Below, in pieces: positions 25,437 through 33,614 of a stretch of 61,359 nt of DNA. The notes beneath the pieces are model-generated. The model made no database searches and had not been told where the DNA came from. It saw nothing but the letters and a program-made list of their open reading frames with translations. Each line of letters begins with the position of its first letter. The stretch's first letter is position 1. The translations under genes were made by a program, and so were the position numbers. Source of the stretch: Verrucomicrobiota bacterium (GTDB lineage: Bacteria > Verrucomicrobiota > Verrucomicrobiia > Palsa-1439); contig PLZV01000039.1 in NCBI GenBank assembly GCA_003152315.1, forward strand, positions 152-61,510, written 5' to 3'.

Positions 25437-25937
25437 ATGCGCATCTTCACCGCAGCACTCGCATTATTCAGCGATCGTGGCCTGGACCAACGGGAAAGAC
25501 TCCCGGAGCGCCCTTCCAATGACGGGGGCGAACCGAAATTCACCGTCCTGGTCATTGATGACGACCCCCTGCTGCTCCACACCGTCCAATCCTTGCTGGG
25601 CAAGCGTGGCTTCAATGTGCTGACTTCGTCTTCGGGGCCCAAGGGATTGGAGACGCTCCGCTATGCCGCAGGTGACATCCGCATCGTGGTGCTCGATTAC
25701 AGCATGCCGCAACTCAATGGTGGCGAGACGCTCACGTTCGTAAGGGAACTTAGCCCGAACGCGAAGGTCATTGGTCTCACGGCCATGAACCTCGACTCGG
25801 TTCCCAAGGCGTATCTCGACGGGGTTGACAAGTTGCTCACGAAACCGGTAATCGCCAGCCAACTGATCCGTGCCGTTTGCGAACTCCTTGGCGAGGAACA
25901 GACCGCTTCGTCGGCGAGAGGATGTGATTTAAAATGA
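25437..25937 (+). CDS. Single-domain response regulator (receiver only)
   Basis: The 166-residue protein has a 35-residue N-terminal extension, then a receiver: VLVIDDDPLLL (acidic pair), IVVLDYSMPQLNGG (phosphoacceptor Asp), VIGLTAMN (Thr) and LLTKPVIASQLI (Lys). The start is supported by GGAAAG. It is divergent from the 24916 receiver. Its 3' end abuts a truncated minus-strand gene at 25938, so the C-terminal tail may be affected by a rearrangement. Confidence 0.87.
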   Translation: MRIFTAALALFSDRGLDQRERLPERPSNDGGEPKFTVLVIDDDPLLLHTVQSLLGKRGFNVLTSSSGPKGLETLRYAAGDIRIVVLDYSMPQLNGGETLTFVRELSPNAKVIGLTAMNLDSVPKAYLDGVDKLLTKPVIASQLIRAVCELLGEEQTASSARGCDLK

Positions 25938-26107
25938 CTGGAAACACTCGCGACAATATCGGCAAGAATGTTGATGATGCTCATTTGATGGCAGTCTTTA
26001 CAGTAAGCGGGAAATCTACAGAAATTCTTAAAGTTGTTCATTCCTTCCCCAATCAGGAAGGACTTCTCGAAACCGCACTCGCAAACTGCAACTGCTGATG
26101 ATCCCAT
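25938..26107 (-). pseudogene. N-terminal part of a zinc-binding uncharacterised protein
   Basis: ATG 26107 follows GGAGG at ideal spacing and gives MGSSAVAVCECGFEKSFLIG then EGMNNFKNFCRFPAYCKDCH. CxC and CxxC cysteines are arranged as in a family of small zinc-ribbon proteins that continues with a second cysteine pair. After about 56 codons the frame enters the antisense of the receiver gene and loses similarity, so the 3' half is missing. Confidence 0.55.
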
Positions 26108-26459
26108 TGTACATCCTCCAACTAAGGTTTTGGCGCTGCTCGGAGACGCATACCCACGCTTCTTTCCCAGACGTTGCCTCACCCGCTTCTTAACAAGCCG
26201 AGTCGAGCAATCGGGTAATAGCCCGTCGACCCGTTTCCCGCCGAACCTGCCGCCAGTTCACCGTCCCGGAAATTCTTAAATCCGTTTTCGGGGATTCTCG
26301 AAGCTACGGCGATCGGGATGACGACAAAAGACGCTAGAACCGACACGTGACGCATTCTCGCAACCGTCGGGGTTTTCCATCAGGCAATGCGAGATATCGA
26401 TAGATTGCCCCCGATACCTAGTCCGACATATTTTCGGATCTGGAAGACGCCTTTGATTG

Positions 26460-26636
26460 CTGACCGTTTTGTCGGTCACCGCCATCTTCAAAGTCAGCAA
26501 CACGCCGCTGACACAAGGATACTTCGTCACCTACGACGGGATGCCAGCGGACTGGTATTTGCGTCTGACCGCCGAAGGCTCAAAAGTGCTGAGCGGCGAA
26601 CGCCCCAACTCGCCCATCATCCCCATCTCGCCGTAG
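26460..26636 (+). pseudogene. C-terminal remnant of an unidentified protein
   Basis: The frame LTVLSVTAIFKVSNTPLTQG then YFVTYDGMPADWYLRLTAEG ends with PIIPISP and TAG. It reads like the end of an exported beta-rich protein. No start. The stop is followed directly by GGAATTCGGCATGAG, the same transition seen after the 19544 gene. Confidence 0.35.
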
Positions 26637-26650
26637 GAATTCGGCATGAG

Positions 26651-26690
26651 GAGCGCAGCGGTGAGAACGAAACGGCAACGAAACAACAAC
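26651..26690 (+). repeat. Partial copy of the inverted-repeat element (copy 3)
   Basis: GAGCGCAGCGGTGAGAACG then AAACGGCAACGAAACAACAACCC matches the left half of 21602-21685. The right inverted repeat is absent. Confidence 0.5.
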
Positions 26691-27000
26691 CCAAGCCGCT
26701 CGTGGCGAGCAGCACTCGCGACGATCCCACAGGAATTGTTCCGGACCATTCTGGAAAGGATTGGGCGGCTGAGGTTGCCCACACCGCTGCCGGGCTGAGG
26801 CCCGACGAATGGAAATTGCGGGAAGAAGTGCTGGCGGCGACGCTCTGTCTGTGTCCGTTCGAAAATCGGGGCGGAGCAGGACTGATGGCAACGACCGTCT
26901 CCCCGGGAGTCAGGAAGCGGGTCTTGGAGCCGCAAAGAGGCTTGATAGCACTGTCAGAGAGGATAAAATGCCGGTCAATAAGACTGACTGTCACGCGTTG

Positions 27001-27033
27001 GTCGCGGGGCGTATGTCACATGGGAAATCTCGG
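27001..27033 (+). repeat. Upstream element shared with 22259-22291, copy 2
   Basis: Second copy of a 33-bp element ending 38 bp before the start of the secreted protein gene at 27072. Confidence 0.5.
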
Positions 27034-27071
27034 TCAATGGCACAACAGCCAAATTTCATAAAGGTGTGGAA

Positions 27072-27839
27072 ATGAATCGCGTCGTCAGATTGACGGTCAT
27101 CTTCAGTTGCGCGGTCATTCCGATGGCGACGCTTTCTGGCAAGGTGATGGTTTCGGAGGTGCCGCAACCGCCGCCGAGCAGTACCATCTTACTCGATTTT
27201 GGGAACAACCAGAGCTACCGCGGTACCAACACGCCGAGTCCGGATATAAAGGGGAATTTCTGGAATAGCGTTTGGGCGGGCGCTCTTAATAGCCCCCTGA
27301 CGAACGCCGCCGGCGGGGTGACGACCATGAGTCTGGGATTTGACTCCACAGCCGGAACGGACTATTACAACGGTCCTTCAGGAGCGATTCAGAATCCTAG
27401 CGCCTGCGTCATTGACGCAAACGCGCTCGGCTACTTGGGCATCAATGAAGCCGTGTATGACTATTATGTCAATTCAACTTTCCAAATTCAAGGGCTGGAT
27501 CCGACGAAAGTTTACTCGCTGACCTTCTTCGGATCGCATAAATACAGCGCTAGTGATTACACGACCTACTCCATTTGCAGTGACGCAAGTTATTCGAGGG
27601 TGGTCACTTCGATCAGTCTCTATGTACAGAGTCCCGGCAACCCTGGGGCCCACAATTTGACCAAGGTAGCCACCATTGGCCGGATCTCGCCGCAGAACAA
27701 CGGCATCATGTACATCAAGTTCCAGGGAACGAACAGTGACTCCACAGTTGGTGGCTATCTGAACTGTATGCAGATCGTTGAGATTACCCCGACGAACGCC
27801 CCGCCGCCACCTCCCAAGTTGGGGAATTCGGTACAATAG
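27072..27839 (+). CDS. Secreted beta-sandwich protein of unknown function
   Basis: ATG 27072 follows AAGGTG; a GTG six bases upstream is less likely. The 255-residue product has a signal peptide (MNRVVRLTVIFSCAVIPMAT). A conserved ILLDFGNNQSYRGTNTPSPD start follows, then a middle with LDPTKVYSLTFFGSHKYS and a C-terminal NGIMYIKFQGTNSDSTVGGY. The pattern of an LDFG opening, LDPTKxYxLxFxGS and GYLNCMQI is typical of exported proteins in Verrucomicrobia and Bacteroidota with a carbohydrate-binding-like fold. It ends in a proline-rich tail. No enzymatic motif. Confidence 0.68.
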   Translation: MNRVVRLTVIFSCAVIPMATLSGKVMVSEVPQPPPSSTILLDFGNNQSYRGTNTPSPDIKGNFWNSVWAGALNSPLTNAAGGVTTMSLGFDSTAGTDYYNGPSGAIQNPSACVIDANALGYLGINEAVYDYYVNSTFQIQGLDPTKVYSLTFFGSHKYSASDYTTYSICSDASYSRVVTSISLYVQSPGNPGAHNLTKVATIGRISPQNNGIMYIKFQGTNSDSTVGGYLNCMQIVEITPTNAPPPPPKLGNSVQ

Positions 27840-28210
27840 ACTCTGACCGTGAAAGATGATGGCGTGGGCCCGACTCGCCACAAATCCTCAACTGCAGGTA
27901 CCTTCGAGCATCTGGTATCTCCGCCCGCCGACCCGCGCACGGAATGGCTGGTGCTCCACTCCCCAGAAGTTCGCCAACCGCATGGACCGGCTCATTCTAC
28001 TCTGGTGTGCCCGAGTTTCGCTGATGGTGGCCAGACCAACTCCGACCCAGTTTCTCCCTTGCGGGATCTTCAGATGAAACGCCTTGCAGTCCCGATACTC
28101 ACAGGCGTATAAGCCAAACTACACCCTGATTGTGGGGCCGCTTCTTGGCCCCAAGTGTCCAGTCTGTACGAAGCTGGGAATTCGTTGCGAATCGACTCAT
28201 GAGGCACCCT
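27840..28210. other. Intergenic region, nothing recognised
   Basis: Short open frames on the plus strand (27849-28112, 27856-28077) have no ribosome binding site, motif or protein-like composition. No terminator hairpin with a T-run was found after the preceding gene. Confidence 0.4.
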
Positions 28211-30175
28211 ATGAAGAAGCGGGAGTTGTTGGCAGCGGGCAAACTACCGATTCTCGAAGCGTTATTAACGATTTCTTGCGGTTCGTTGTTACTTCTCTTC
28301 ACGACCGTTGCAAACGCGGCGGAAGGACAGCTGTTAAACGGCCACATACCAAGAGCTGTGACCGACTTGCTCTTGCAGCCGATAGGCAGGCTTTCCGGCT
28401 CAACAAATCTATATTTGGTGATCGGATTGCCGCTGCGAAACACGGGAGCACTCACCAACCTGCTGGAGCAACTCTACGATCCATCAAGCCCCCAGTATCA
28501 TCACTGGCTGACACCGAATCAATTCGCGCAAATGTTTGGTCCGACAGAGCAGGACTATCAAGCGGTCATCGCTTACGCGGACACGAACGGCCTCACGGTG
28601 ACCGGCACGCATTCAGACCGCACGCTGGTGGATGTGAATGGAGCCGTCGCCGACATCGAGAAAATCCTCCATGTAACAATGCGGGTTTATCAACATCCGA
28701 CGGAAGCCCGTACGTTTTATGCGCCGGATGTTGAACCATCGATTGACTTGTCCGTTCCACTCCTGTACATCAGCGGCCTCAACAACTTCATCGTTCCGCA
28801 TCCAGGAGGGGCGAGAGGAACTCCGTCCGATAAGGTAGCAAGCGCCGCTTCAGGCACGGGGTCGGGTCCAGGCAACGCGTATTGGGGAAATGATTTTCGG
28901 GTTGCCTATGTTCCGGGTGTCTCGCTCACCGGCTCCGGACAGATAGTTGGACTTCTTGAGCTGGATGGCTATTACACCAATGACATAACGGCCTACGAGA
29001 CCCAGGCCGGGCTGCCGAACGTCACCGTGACGAATGTGTTGGTGGATGGATTCAGCGGGACTCCCGATGGCAATGCGAACTGGGTCGGGGAGGTGTCGCT
29101 GGACATCGAGATGGCGATCTCGATGGCACCGGGACTTTCCAAAGTAGTTGTCTATGAGTCGCCCAATTGCTGCTACTACTGGGTGGACATTCTGAAACGG
29201 ATGCAAGAGGACAATGTCGCCAAACAACTCAATTGCTCTTGGCTATTTGACTATGATGACCCGAATGCAGAACCGATTTATCAGGAATTTCAAACGCAGG
29301 GGCAATCGTTTTTCCAATGCTCGGGGGACTACCTGGCATTTTATAACGGAGTCCCGCAATGGACGGACGACGCCAATGTTACGCTTGTCGGCGGAACCAT
29401 GCTGACAACAACCGGTCCGGCCGGACCATGGGCATCAGAAACCACCTGGAACAACGGAAACGGCACTAATGGCAGCGGCGGGGGCATCAGCACCAACTAC
29501 TTGGGGAACGTTTCCATTCCAAGTTGGCAGCAAGGGGTCAGCATGAGTGTCAATCACGGTTCCACCATTATGCGGAATGTTCCGGATGTGGCGATGGTTG
29601 CGTACGACGCCTGGGTTATATGGGACAATGGATCAAGTAATTGGTGGTGGGGCACAAGCATTGCAGCACCTCTGTGGGCTGGCTTCACGGCGTTGGTCAA
29701 TCAACAGGCGGCGCTCAATGGCCAGCCAACAGTTGGCTTTATCAACCCGGCCATTTATGCGATTGGCAAAGGATCGACCTACGGTTCCGGCTTTCACGAC
29801 ATCACGACCGGCGGTAACCCCAACAGCCACAGTCCCACCCGTTTTTTTGCCGTCTCCGGTTACGACCTCTGTACCGGCTGGGGTTCTCCAACCGGCAATA
29901 ATCTGATTAATCTACTTGCGCCGTCGCCTGTTGCCTTCCAAATCACCGGCATCGCGGAGCAGGGCAACGACATTCTCATCACCTGGCAGACGTCGGTTGG
30001 CTCAACCAACGCGTTGCAAGCGACTGTTGGCGGCGCGAACGGCAGCTACAATACCAATAACTTCGCCGCCATTTTCACCGTCACCAACTCCGTCGGCACG
30101 ACGACCAACTACGTCGATGTTGGTGGCGCGACCAACGCCCCCGCCCGCTACTACCGCGTGCGGCTGGTGCCATGA
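28211..30175 (+). CDS. Secreted sedolisin-family (S53) serine-carboxyl protease
   Basis: With the ATG at 28211 the protein has 654 residues. A signal peptide (LEALLTISCGSLLLLFTTVA) leads to a pro-kumamolisin activation domain (DPSSPQYHHWLTPNQFAQMF, TLVDVNGAVADIEKIL). The S53 domain keeps Glu294 and Asp298 (GEVSLDIEM), oxyanion Asp373 (QCSGDYLAF) and nucleophile Ser483 (GTSIAAPLWAG), plus the calcium-site segment GYDLCTGWGSP. The last 85 residues are a fibronectin-like domain ending in ARYYRVRLVP. Such enzymes are exported, self-process and digest protein at acid pH. It is the intact paralogue of the broken gene at 15772. Cysteine-rich insertions (SPNCCYYW) are unusual. Confidence 0.92.
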   Translation: MKKRELLAAGKLPILEALLTISCGSLLLLFTTVANAAEGQLLNGHIPRAVTDLLLQPIGRLSGSTNLYLVIGLPLRNTGALTNLLEQLYDPSSPQYHHWLTPNQFAQMFGPTEQDYQAVIAYADTNGLTVTGTHSDRTLVDVNGAVADIEKILHVTMRVYQHPTEARTFYAPDVEPSIDLSVPLLYISGLNNFIVPHPGGARGTPSDKVASAASGTGSGPGNAYWGNDFRVAYVPGVSLTGSGQIVGLLELDGYYTNDITAYETQAGLPNVTVTNVLVDGFSGTPDGNANWVGEVSLDIEMAISMAPGLSKVVVYESPNCCYYWVDILKRMQEDNVAKQLNCSWLFDYDDPNAEPIYQEFQTQGQSFFQCSGDYLAFYNGVPQWTDDANVTLVGGTMLTTTGPAGPWASETTWNNGNGTNGSGGGISTNYLGNVSIPSWQQGVSMSVNHGSTIMRNVPDVAMVAYDAWVIWDNGSSNWWWGTSIAAPLWAGFTALVNQQAALNGQPTVGFINPAIYAIGKGSTYGSGFHDITTGGNPNSHSPTRFFAVSGYDLCTGWGSPTGNNLINLLAPSPVAFQITGIAEQGNDILITWQTSVGSTNALQATVGGANGSYNTNNFAAIFTVTNSVGTTTNYVDVGGATNAPARYYRVRLVP

Positions 30176-30291
30176 GAAGCGCCCCGGATGCGGCACACAC
30201 TAATCCTGCTCGGTGGCACCTATAGCCCCCAAGCAGCCTCCCGTCATGTGAGGCAAGTCGCGCCTGAGTTTTCCCGCATCACAAAGCGGGC

Positions 30292-30319
30292 TTGTCTGTG
30301 CCCGTCGCTGCTTTATATT
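30292..30319 (+). promoter_or_regulatory. Possible sigma-70-type promoter of the MscS gene
   Basis: TTGTCT (30292-30297) and TATATT (30314-30319) are separated by 16 bp. The -10 ends 7 bp before the ATG at 30327, so the message would be nearly leaderless, which fits the absence of a ribosome binding site. Confidence 0.4.
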
Positions 30320-30326
30320 CTTTCCA

Positions 30327-31157
30327 ATGGATACCAATACGGCCCAACAAGTCACAAGCGGTTTGATCGATCTCCCTTGGTTGTACTGGGAACTTTGGGG
30401 AAATCAAGTGTGGCATTACCTAGTGTTTTTCGGATACGTGATCGCCGCCGTGTTCTTATCGAAGCTGGCCGATGTGTTGATGTCCCGACATTTCAAGAGG
30501 GTCGGGCAGGCCCAGCAGACCGCAATCGCCGACAGACTGCTCAGGTTGTGGCGCAGGCCGCTCAAACTGGCCGTATTCATCATGCTCTTGCATATCGGTC
30601 TCAAACCGATGAACAAACCCGCCTGGATGCAGGAATATTTGGATCATGGTTTCGGCATGTTGGTCGCCATTGCTGTTACCTATGCGCTGGTGAAGGCCGT
30701 CGATTTGGGCTTCGAGGTTGCCCATGAGCGATTCCATCAGCGGGATCCGCATAGTAAGCACCAAATCCTGCATTTGCTGGCGAAGGCGGCTCGAATCTTT
30801 GTCATTGTCACGGCAGTTCTCGTCACAGCCGAAAATAACGGGATCAAAGTTGGTGGAGTCCTCGCCAGCTTGGGACTTACGGGTTTGGCTGTGGCCTTGG
30901 CCGCTCAGGAGACCCTATCGAATCTCCTCGGTTCCATCGTCATTCTGGCTGACCGACCATTGTTTTTGGGTGACCGGGTAAAAATCGACGCCTACGAAGG
31001 AGTGGTGGAACACATCGGGATCCGCAACACTCGCTTGCGGACGACCAACGGCGACGTTGTTACCATTCCTAACCGCACGGTTGCTAGCTCCGCCGTAATC
31101 AACTACACGAAGACGACCGAACAATTGACGCACCCAAATCCGAATTCTCAAGCCTAA
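30327..31157 (+). CDS. MscS-family mechanosensitive channel, short form
   Basis: The 276-residue protein has four predicted membrane helices. The last is the glycine/alanine-rich pore helix VGGVLASLGLTGLAVALAAQ followed by ETLSNLLGSIVILADRPLFL. The beta domain follows (GDRVKIDAYEGVVEHIGIRN, TRLRTTNGDVVTIPN). MscS proteins normally continue with a C-terminal alpha/beta cage of about 80 residues; here the sequence ends soon after ASSAVINYTKTTEQL. Either this is a natural short form or the 3' end was lost, as relic transposase sequence lies 100 bp downstream. It would release solutes on osmotic downshock. Confidence 0.88.
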   Translation: MDTNTAQQVTSGLIDLPWLYWELWGNQVWHYLVFFGYVIAAVFLSKLADVLMSRHFKRVGQAQQTAIADRLLRLWRRPLKLAVFIMLLHIGLKPMNKPAWMQEYLDHGFGMLVAIAVTYALVKAVDLGFEVAHERFHQRDPHSKHQILHLLAKAARIFVIVTAVLVTAENNGIKVGGVLASLGLTGLAVALAAQETLSNLLGSIVILADRPLFLGDRVKIDAYEGVVEHIGIRNTRLRTTNGDVVTIPNRTVASSAVINYTKTTEQLTHPNPNSQA

Positions 31158-31254
31158 TTGACCTCCGCCGAGAAGAGCTTCAGCTCCTTCATCTAATTGT
31201 GTTCGGGGTGCTCGTAGGATTAAAAACTCGTCCTGGCTGAATTTCCTGGGGGGA

Positions 31255-31300
31255 GCATCGCAGTGAGGAACCTCTCCTGCCTTGGAAGCGAAGGCTGGAA
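31255..31300 (+). mobile_element. Relic of a transposase gene start (copy 3 of 4)
   Basis: GAGGAACCTCTCCTGCCTTGG then AAGCGAAGGCTGG resembles the opening of the transposase relics at 8175 (minus) and 43671 (plus). Only about 40 bp are alignable. Confidence 0.35.
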
Positions 31301-31330
31301 CCGCTTTCGGGAAGCACCTCCAATCACTCA

Positions 31331-31351
31331 CGGTAGGGTTTTACCTCATGG
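31331..31351 (+). promoter_or_regulatory. Weak dyad upstream of the second stress cluster
   Basis: CGGTAGGGT and ACCTCATGG are separated by TTT, about 83 bp upstream of the 31434 start. The pattern resembles the CTATrGGGT / ACCCCATAG dyads at 4207 and 34333 but is degenerate. Confidence 0.3.
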
Positions 31352-31433
31352 CGTAGGGCCAGCCCACCACATACGATTTAATGGGTGCACCAGCCGGTAG
31401 TGGAATCCAAGGCAAATTGAAAGGAAAACAGAG

Positions 31434-32009
31434 ATGAAGACAACACAGCCAGGGATGATGGAAACGGTCAAAAATGGGATTGTTACCTCGGTCAAAGGGG
31501 GCGGTGACATCGCCAAAGTGACGGCGGATACAGTCGGCAGCACGCTCTCCACAACCCTCAAGGATGCTAGCAAGGTGGGCACGTCGGCGACCGAAGCCAT
31601 TGGCCACGTTGCAGGCGGAGCGATCCAAGGCGCCGCAGAAGTCGGCGCCCACTTGGGGCATGCCGCGAAAGGAACCGTAGTCGGCGTGCTGCGCGGCACC
31701 AAACACGTCGGTAGCGAAGCCATTGACACCATCGGCCATACGGCCGGGGCGGTGATCCACCACACGGCCGCGGTCGGCGGTAAACTCGAACACGCCGCAA
31801 CCGGTTTGGTGGAAGGGGCAATCCAATCCGCCAAAGGCATCGGCGTGAGCGCAGAAGACGCCGCTTCGGCCGCGGCCCATGGGGCATTGAAAGCCGCCGA
31901 GAAGGTGAGCTCCACCGCATTGGACACGGTCCGCAACGCCGTGACCCAGAGCATCTCCGGCGTCAAAGCCGTGCTGAAAGAACCGTTCAAAGGCAAAGGA
32001 GAGAAATAA
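31434..32009 (+). CDS. Amphipathic alanine/glycine-rich repeat protein (LEA-like)
   Basis: The 191-residue product follows an AAAGGA site. It is built from degenerate repeats of about 20-25 residues such as VGTSATEAIGHVAGGAIQGA, EVGAHLGHAAKGTVVGVLRG and KHVGSEAIDTIGHTAGAVIH. It is rich in Ala, Gly, Thr, Val and His, with no signal peptide and no cysteine. Repeats of this sort form long amphipathic helices like those in late-embryogenesis-abundant and other desiccation proteins. Function is inferred only. It is the first gene of a plus-strand cluster with BON, DUF5670 and a 41-residue membrane protein. Confidence 0.78.
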   Translation: MKTTQPGMMETVKNGIVTSVKGGGDIAKVTADTVGSTLSTTLKDASKVGTSATEAIGHVAGGAIQGAAEVGAHLGHAAKGTVVGVLRGTKHVGSEAIDTIGHTAGAVIHHTAAVGGKLEHAATGLVEGAIQSAKGIGVSAEDAASAAAHGALKAAEKVSSTALDTVRNAVTQSISGVKAVLKEPFKGKGEK

Positions 32010-32075
32010 CAGCTTTGCCGTGAACGTTCGCAAACTACGATCCAAACCTCGGTGGAATGAAATGAAAGGAGTACA

Positions 32076-32855
32076 ATGAGAGCAATGTGTTCATTGGTGC
32101 TGAAGGCAGTTGCGGTTATTGTGTTAGTCACCTCCGTGTCCGTGCAGGCGTCCGAGATGGACGCCCGTATCAAATCATCCGCCAAGAAGTCCTATGTGTT
32201 CAAAACGTACCTCAAAGGCGATGACATTAAGATCGAGTCCAACGATGGCGTCGTCGCCTTGACGGGGACGGTCGCCGAGGAGTCTCACAAATCACTGGCC
32301 CAGGACACCGTGGCGGGTCTGCCCGGCGTCAAGAGCGTGGACAATCGCCTGGAAGTCAAAGGCGAACGCCCCGCTGAGAACTCGGATACATGGGTCAGCA
32401 TGAAAGTGAAAGGCGCGCTGTTGTTTCATCGCAACGTCAGCGCCAGCCAGACTGACGTTTCTGTCACAGATGGCTTTGTGACCCTGCGAGGCGAAGCCAT
32501 CAGCCAAGCTCAAAAGGAATTGACCACCGAATACGCCAAGGACGTCGAAGGCGTCAAAGACGTAAAGAACGAAATGACGGTGGCGAAGGCCTCGAAGAAG
32601 TCGGGAGAAACGATGGGCGAAAAAATCGATGACGCGTCCATCACCGCTCAGGTCAAGATGGCCTTGCTGTCCCATCGCTCGACCAGCCCACTCAACACCA
32701 CGGTCACGACGACCGAGGGCGTGGTCACCTTGGGTGGTAAGGCGAAGAACGCTGCCGAAAAGGACCTGGTCACCAAGCTCGTCACCGACATCAACGGCGT
32801 GAAGAGTGTCGTCAACAACATGAGCATCGAGCCGACCGTGCCCAGTAACAACTAG
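32076..32855 (+). CDS. Periplasmic protein with three BON domains (OsmY-like)
   Basis: ATG 32076 follows AAAGGAG. The 259-residue product has a signal peptide (AVIVLVTSVSVQASE) and three BON domains at about residues 28-95, 103-170 and 186-255. Each has the pattern I-x-S-x-DG-x-V-x-L-x-G-x-V and LPGVKSV or INGVKSV near the end. BON proteins such as OsmY bind phospholipid and help the envelope survive osmotic stress. The domain count matches many Gram-negative OsmY relatives, which usually have two. Likely cotranscribed with the 31434 gene, 66 bp upstream. Confidence 0.9.
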   Translation: MRAMCSLVLKAVAVIVLVTSVSVQASEMDARIKSSAKKSYVFKTYLKGDDIKIESNDGVVALTGTVAEESHKSLAQDTVAGLPGVKSVDNRLEVKGERPAENSDTWVSMKVKGALLFHRNVSASQTDVSVTDGFVTLRGEAISQAQKELTTEYAKDVEGVKDVKNEMTVAKASKKSGETMGEKIDDASITAQVKMALLSHRSTSPLNTTVTTTEGVVTLGGKAKNAAEKDLVTKLVTDINGVKSVVNNMSIEPTVPSNN

Positions 32856-32938
32856 ACGTTAACTCATTGCTGGCTGGTGCGGGGGCAAAGGGCGCGCCAG
32901 CTGACAGTGAAACCAAGGCAGAAGGAAAGGAGAATCAT

Positions 32939-33088
32939 ATGTTGTACACAATTGCCGTAGTGCTAATCATTCTGTGGCTGCTGGGACTGGTGACCAGTTA
33001 CACGATGGGCGGGTTAATTCACGTCCTGCTGGTGATTGCCGTGATTATGATCCTAGTCAACGTCATTCAGGGCCGACGACCGGTGTAA
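32939..33088 (+). CDS. DUF5670 / Lmo0937-family small membrane protein
   Basis: The 49-residue product starts at ATG 32939 behind GAAAGGAG. It has two membrane helices, MLYTIAVVLIILWLLGLVTS and HVLLVIAVIMILVNVIQGRR, with YTMGGLIH between. The opening MLYTIAVVLIILWLLG and the GLIHxLLVIAxIxxLxxxI pattern are the family signature. Members are tiny stress-associated membrane proteins of unknown mechanism. A frame upstream to 32867 has no ribosome binding site. Confidence 0.85.
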   Translation: MLYTIAVVLIILWLLGLVTSYTMGGLIHVLLVIAVIMILVNVIQGRRPV

Positions 33089-33198
33089 GAAGCGGTTATG
33101 CTGACAACAACCGAAACGAACCCACCAGGCCCAACGTCGTGGCCTTGTGTAAGAACTGTATGGCCATGATTGCTGGCCAAAGAACGGGAGATTAGCCA

Positions 33199-33324
33199 AT
33201 GATTATCGCATTGTTCACACCAATTATTGCCGCTGCAGGATATTCTTTAATTTATCTTCTTTTAGGCGGAGGGTTTGGCGGTGCAATTGTAATTTTTATT
33301 GTTGCGAAAATGTTGGGCAAATAG
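33199..33324 (+). CDS. 41-residue glycine-rich small membrane protein, copy B
   Basis: The frame ATG 33199 to TAG 33324 follows GGGAG at 8 bp. The product reads MIIALFTPIIAAAGYSLIYL then LLGGGFGGAIVIFIVAKMLG and K, two hydrophobic stretches around a glycine zipper. It is 63% identical over its whole length to copy A (3319-3444). Its codons are distinctly A/T-ending (ATT, TTA, TTT), unlike most neighbours, which suggests recent acquisition. It closes the second stress cluster as copy A closes the first. Confidence 0.65.
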   Translation: MIIALFTPIIAAAGYSLIYLLLGGGFGGAIVIFIVAKMLGK

Positions 33325-33419
33325 TCGGTCAGCGAGCGCTGCGGGTTAAAGAACGCAATCCGAACGCCTGTTTGGATCGATAGGCTGACATGGAAGACCA
33401 CAATTGGAAGACAACCGTG

Positions 33420-33614
33420 CTAGCGGCGGACTTGTTTTCGTCCACGAAGGAAAGCGCCGTGACCGGTTCCCATGGCAACGAGCGCCCATGTGCCGGGTTC
33501 GGGAACCGTTAGTGGAACGGGAACTTGTTGACCATTGGGGAATGAAGACCACGGGGAGGGCGGGTTTGCATCCTGCGCATTCGCATTACCCGCTCCCGGC
33601 GGCAGATCTGATTG
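33420..33614 (-). pseudogene. C-terminal remnant of a PEP-CTERM sorted protein
   Basis: The minus strand ends with VPLTVPEPGTWALVAMGTG then HGAFLRGRKQVRR and a stop. This is a PEP motif, a hydrophobic stretch and an arginine-rich tail, the exosortase-recognised PEP-CTERM signal. Upstream residues (DLPPGAGNANAQDANPPSP) are low complexity. No start or signal peptide belongs to it, and its upstream side runs into the direct-repeat region. Confidence 0.5.

Larger units (their letters stand above)
26108..27000. other. Gene-poor stretch with remnants
   Basis: No complete gene is recognised. It holds a C-terminal protein remnant at 26460-26636 and a partial copy of the inverted-repeat element at 26651. 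A plus-strand open frame over 26387-27061 is interrupted by these repeats and has no recognisable motif. Confidence 0.4.

Noticed and set aside
26387-27061. 224-codon plus-strand ORF
   Set aside because: It spans an inverted-repeat element copy, conflicts with a better protein remnant in another frame (26460-26636) and has no motif.
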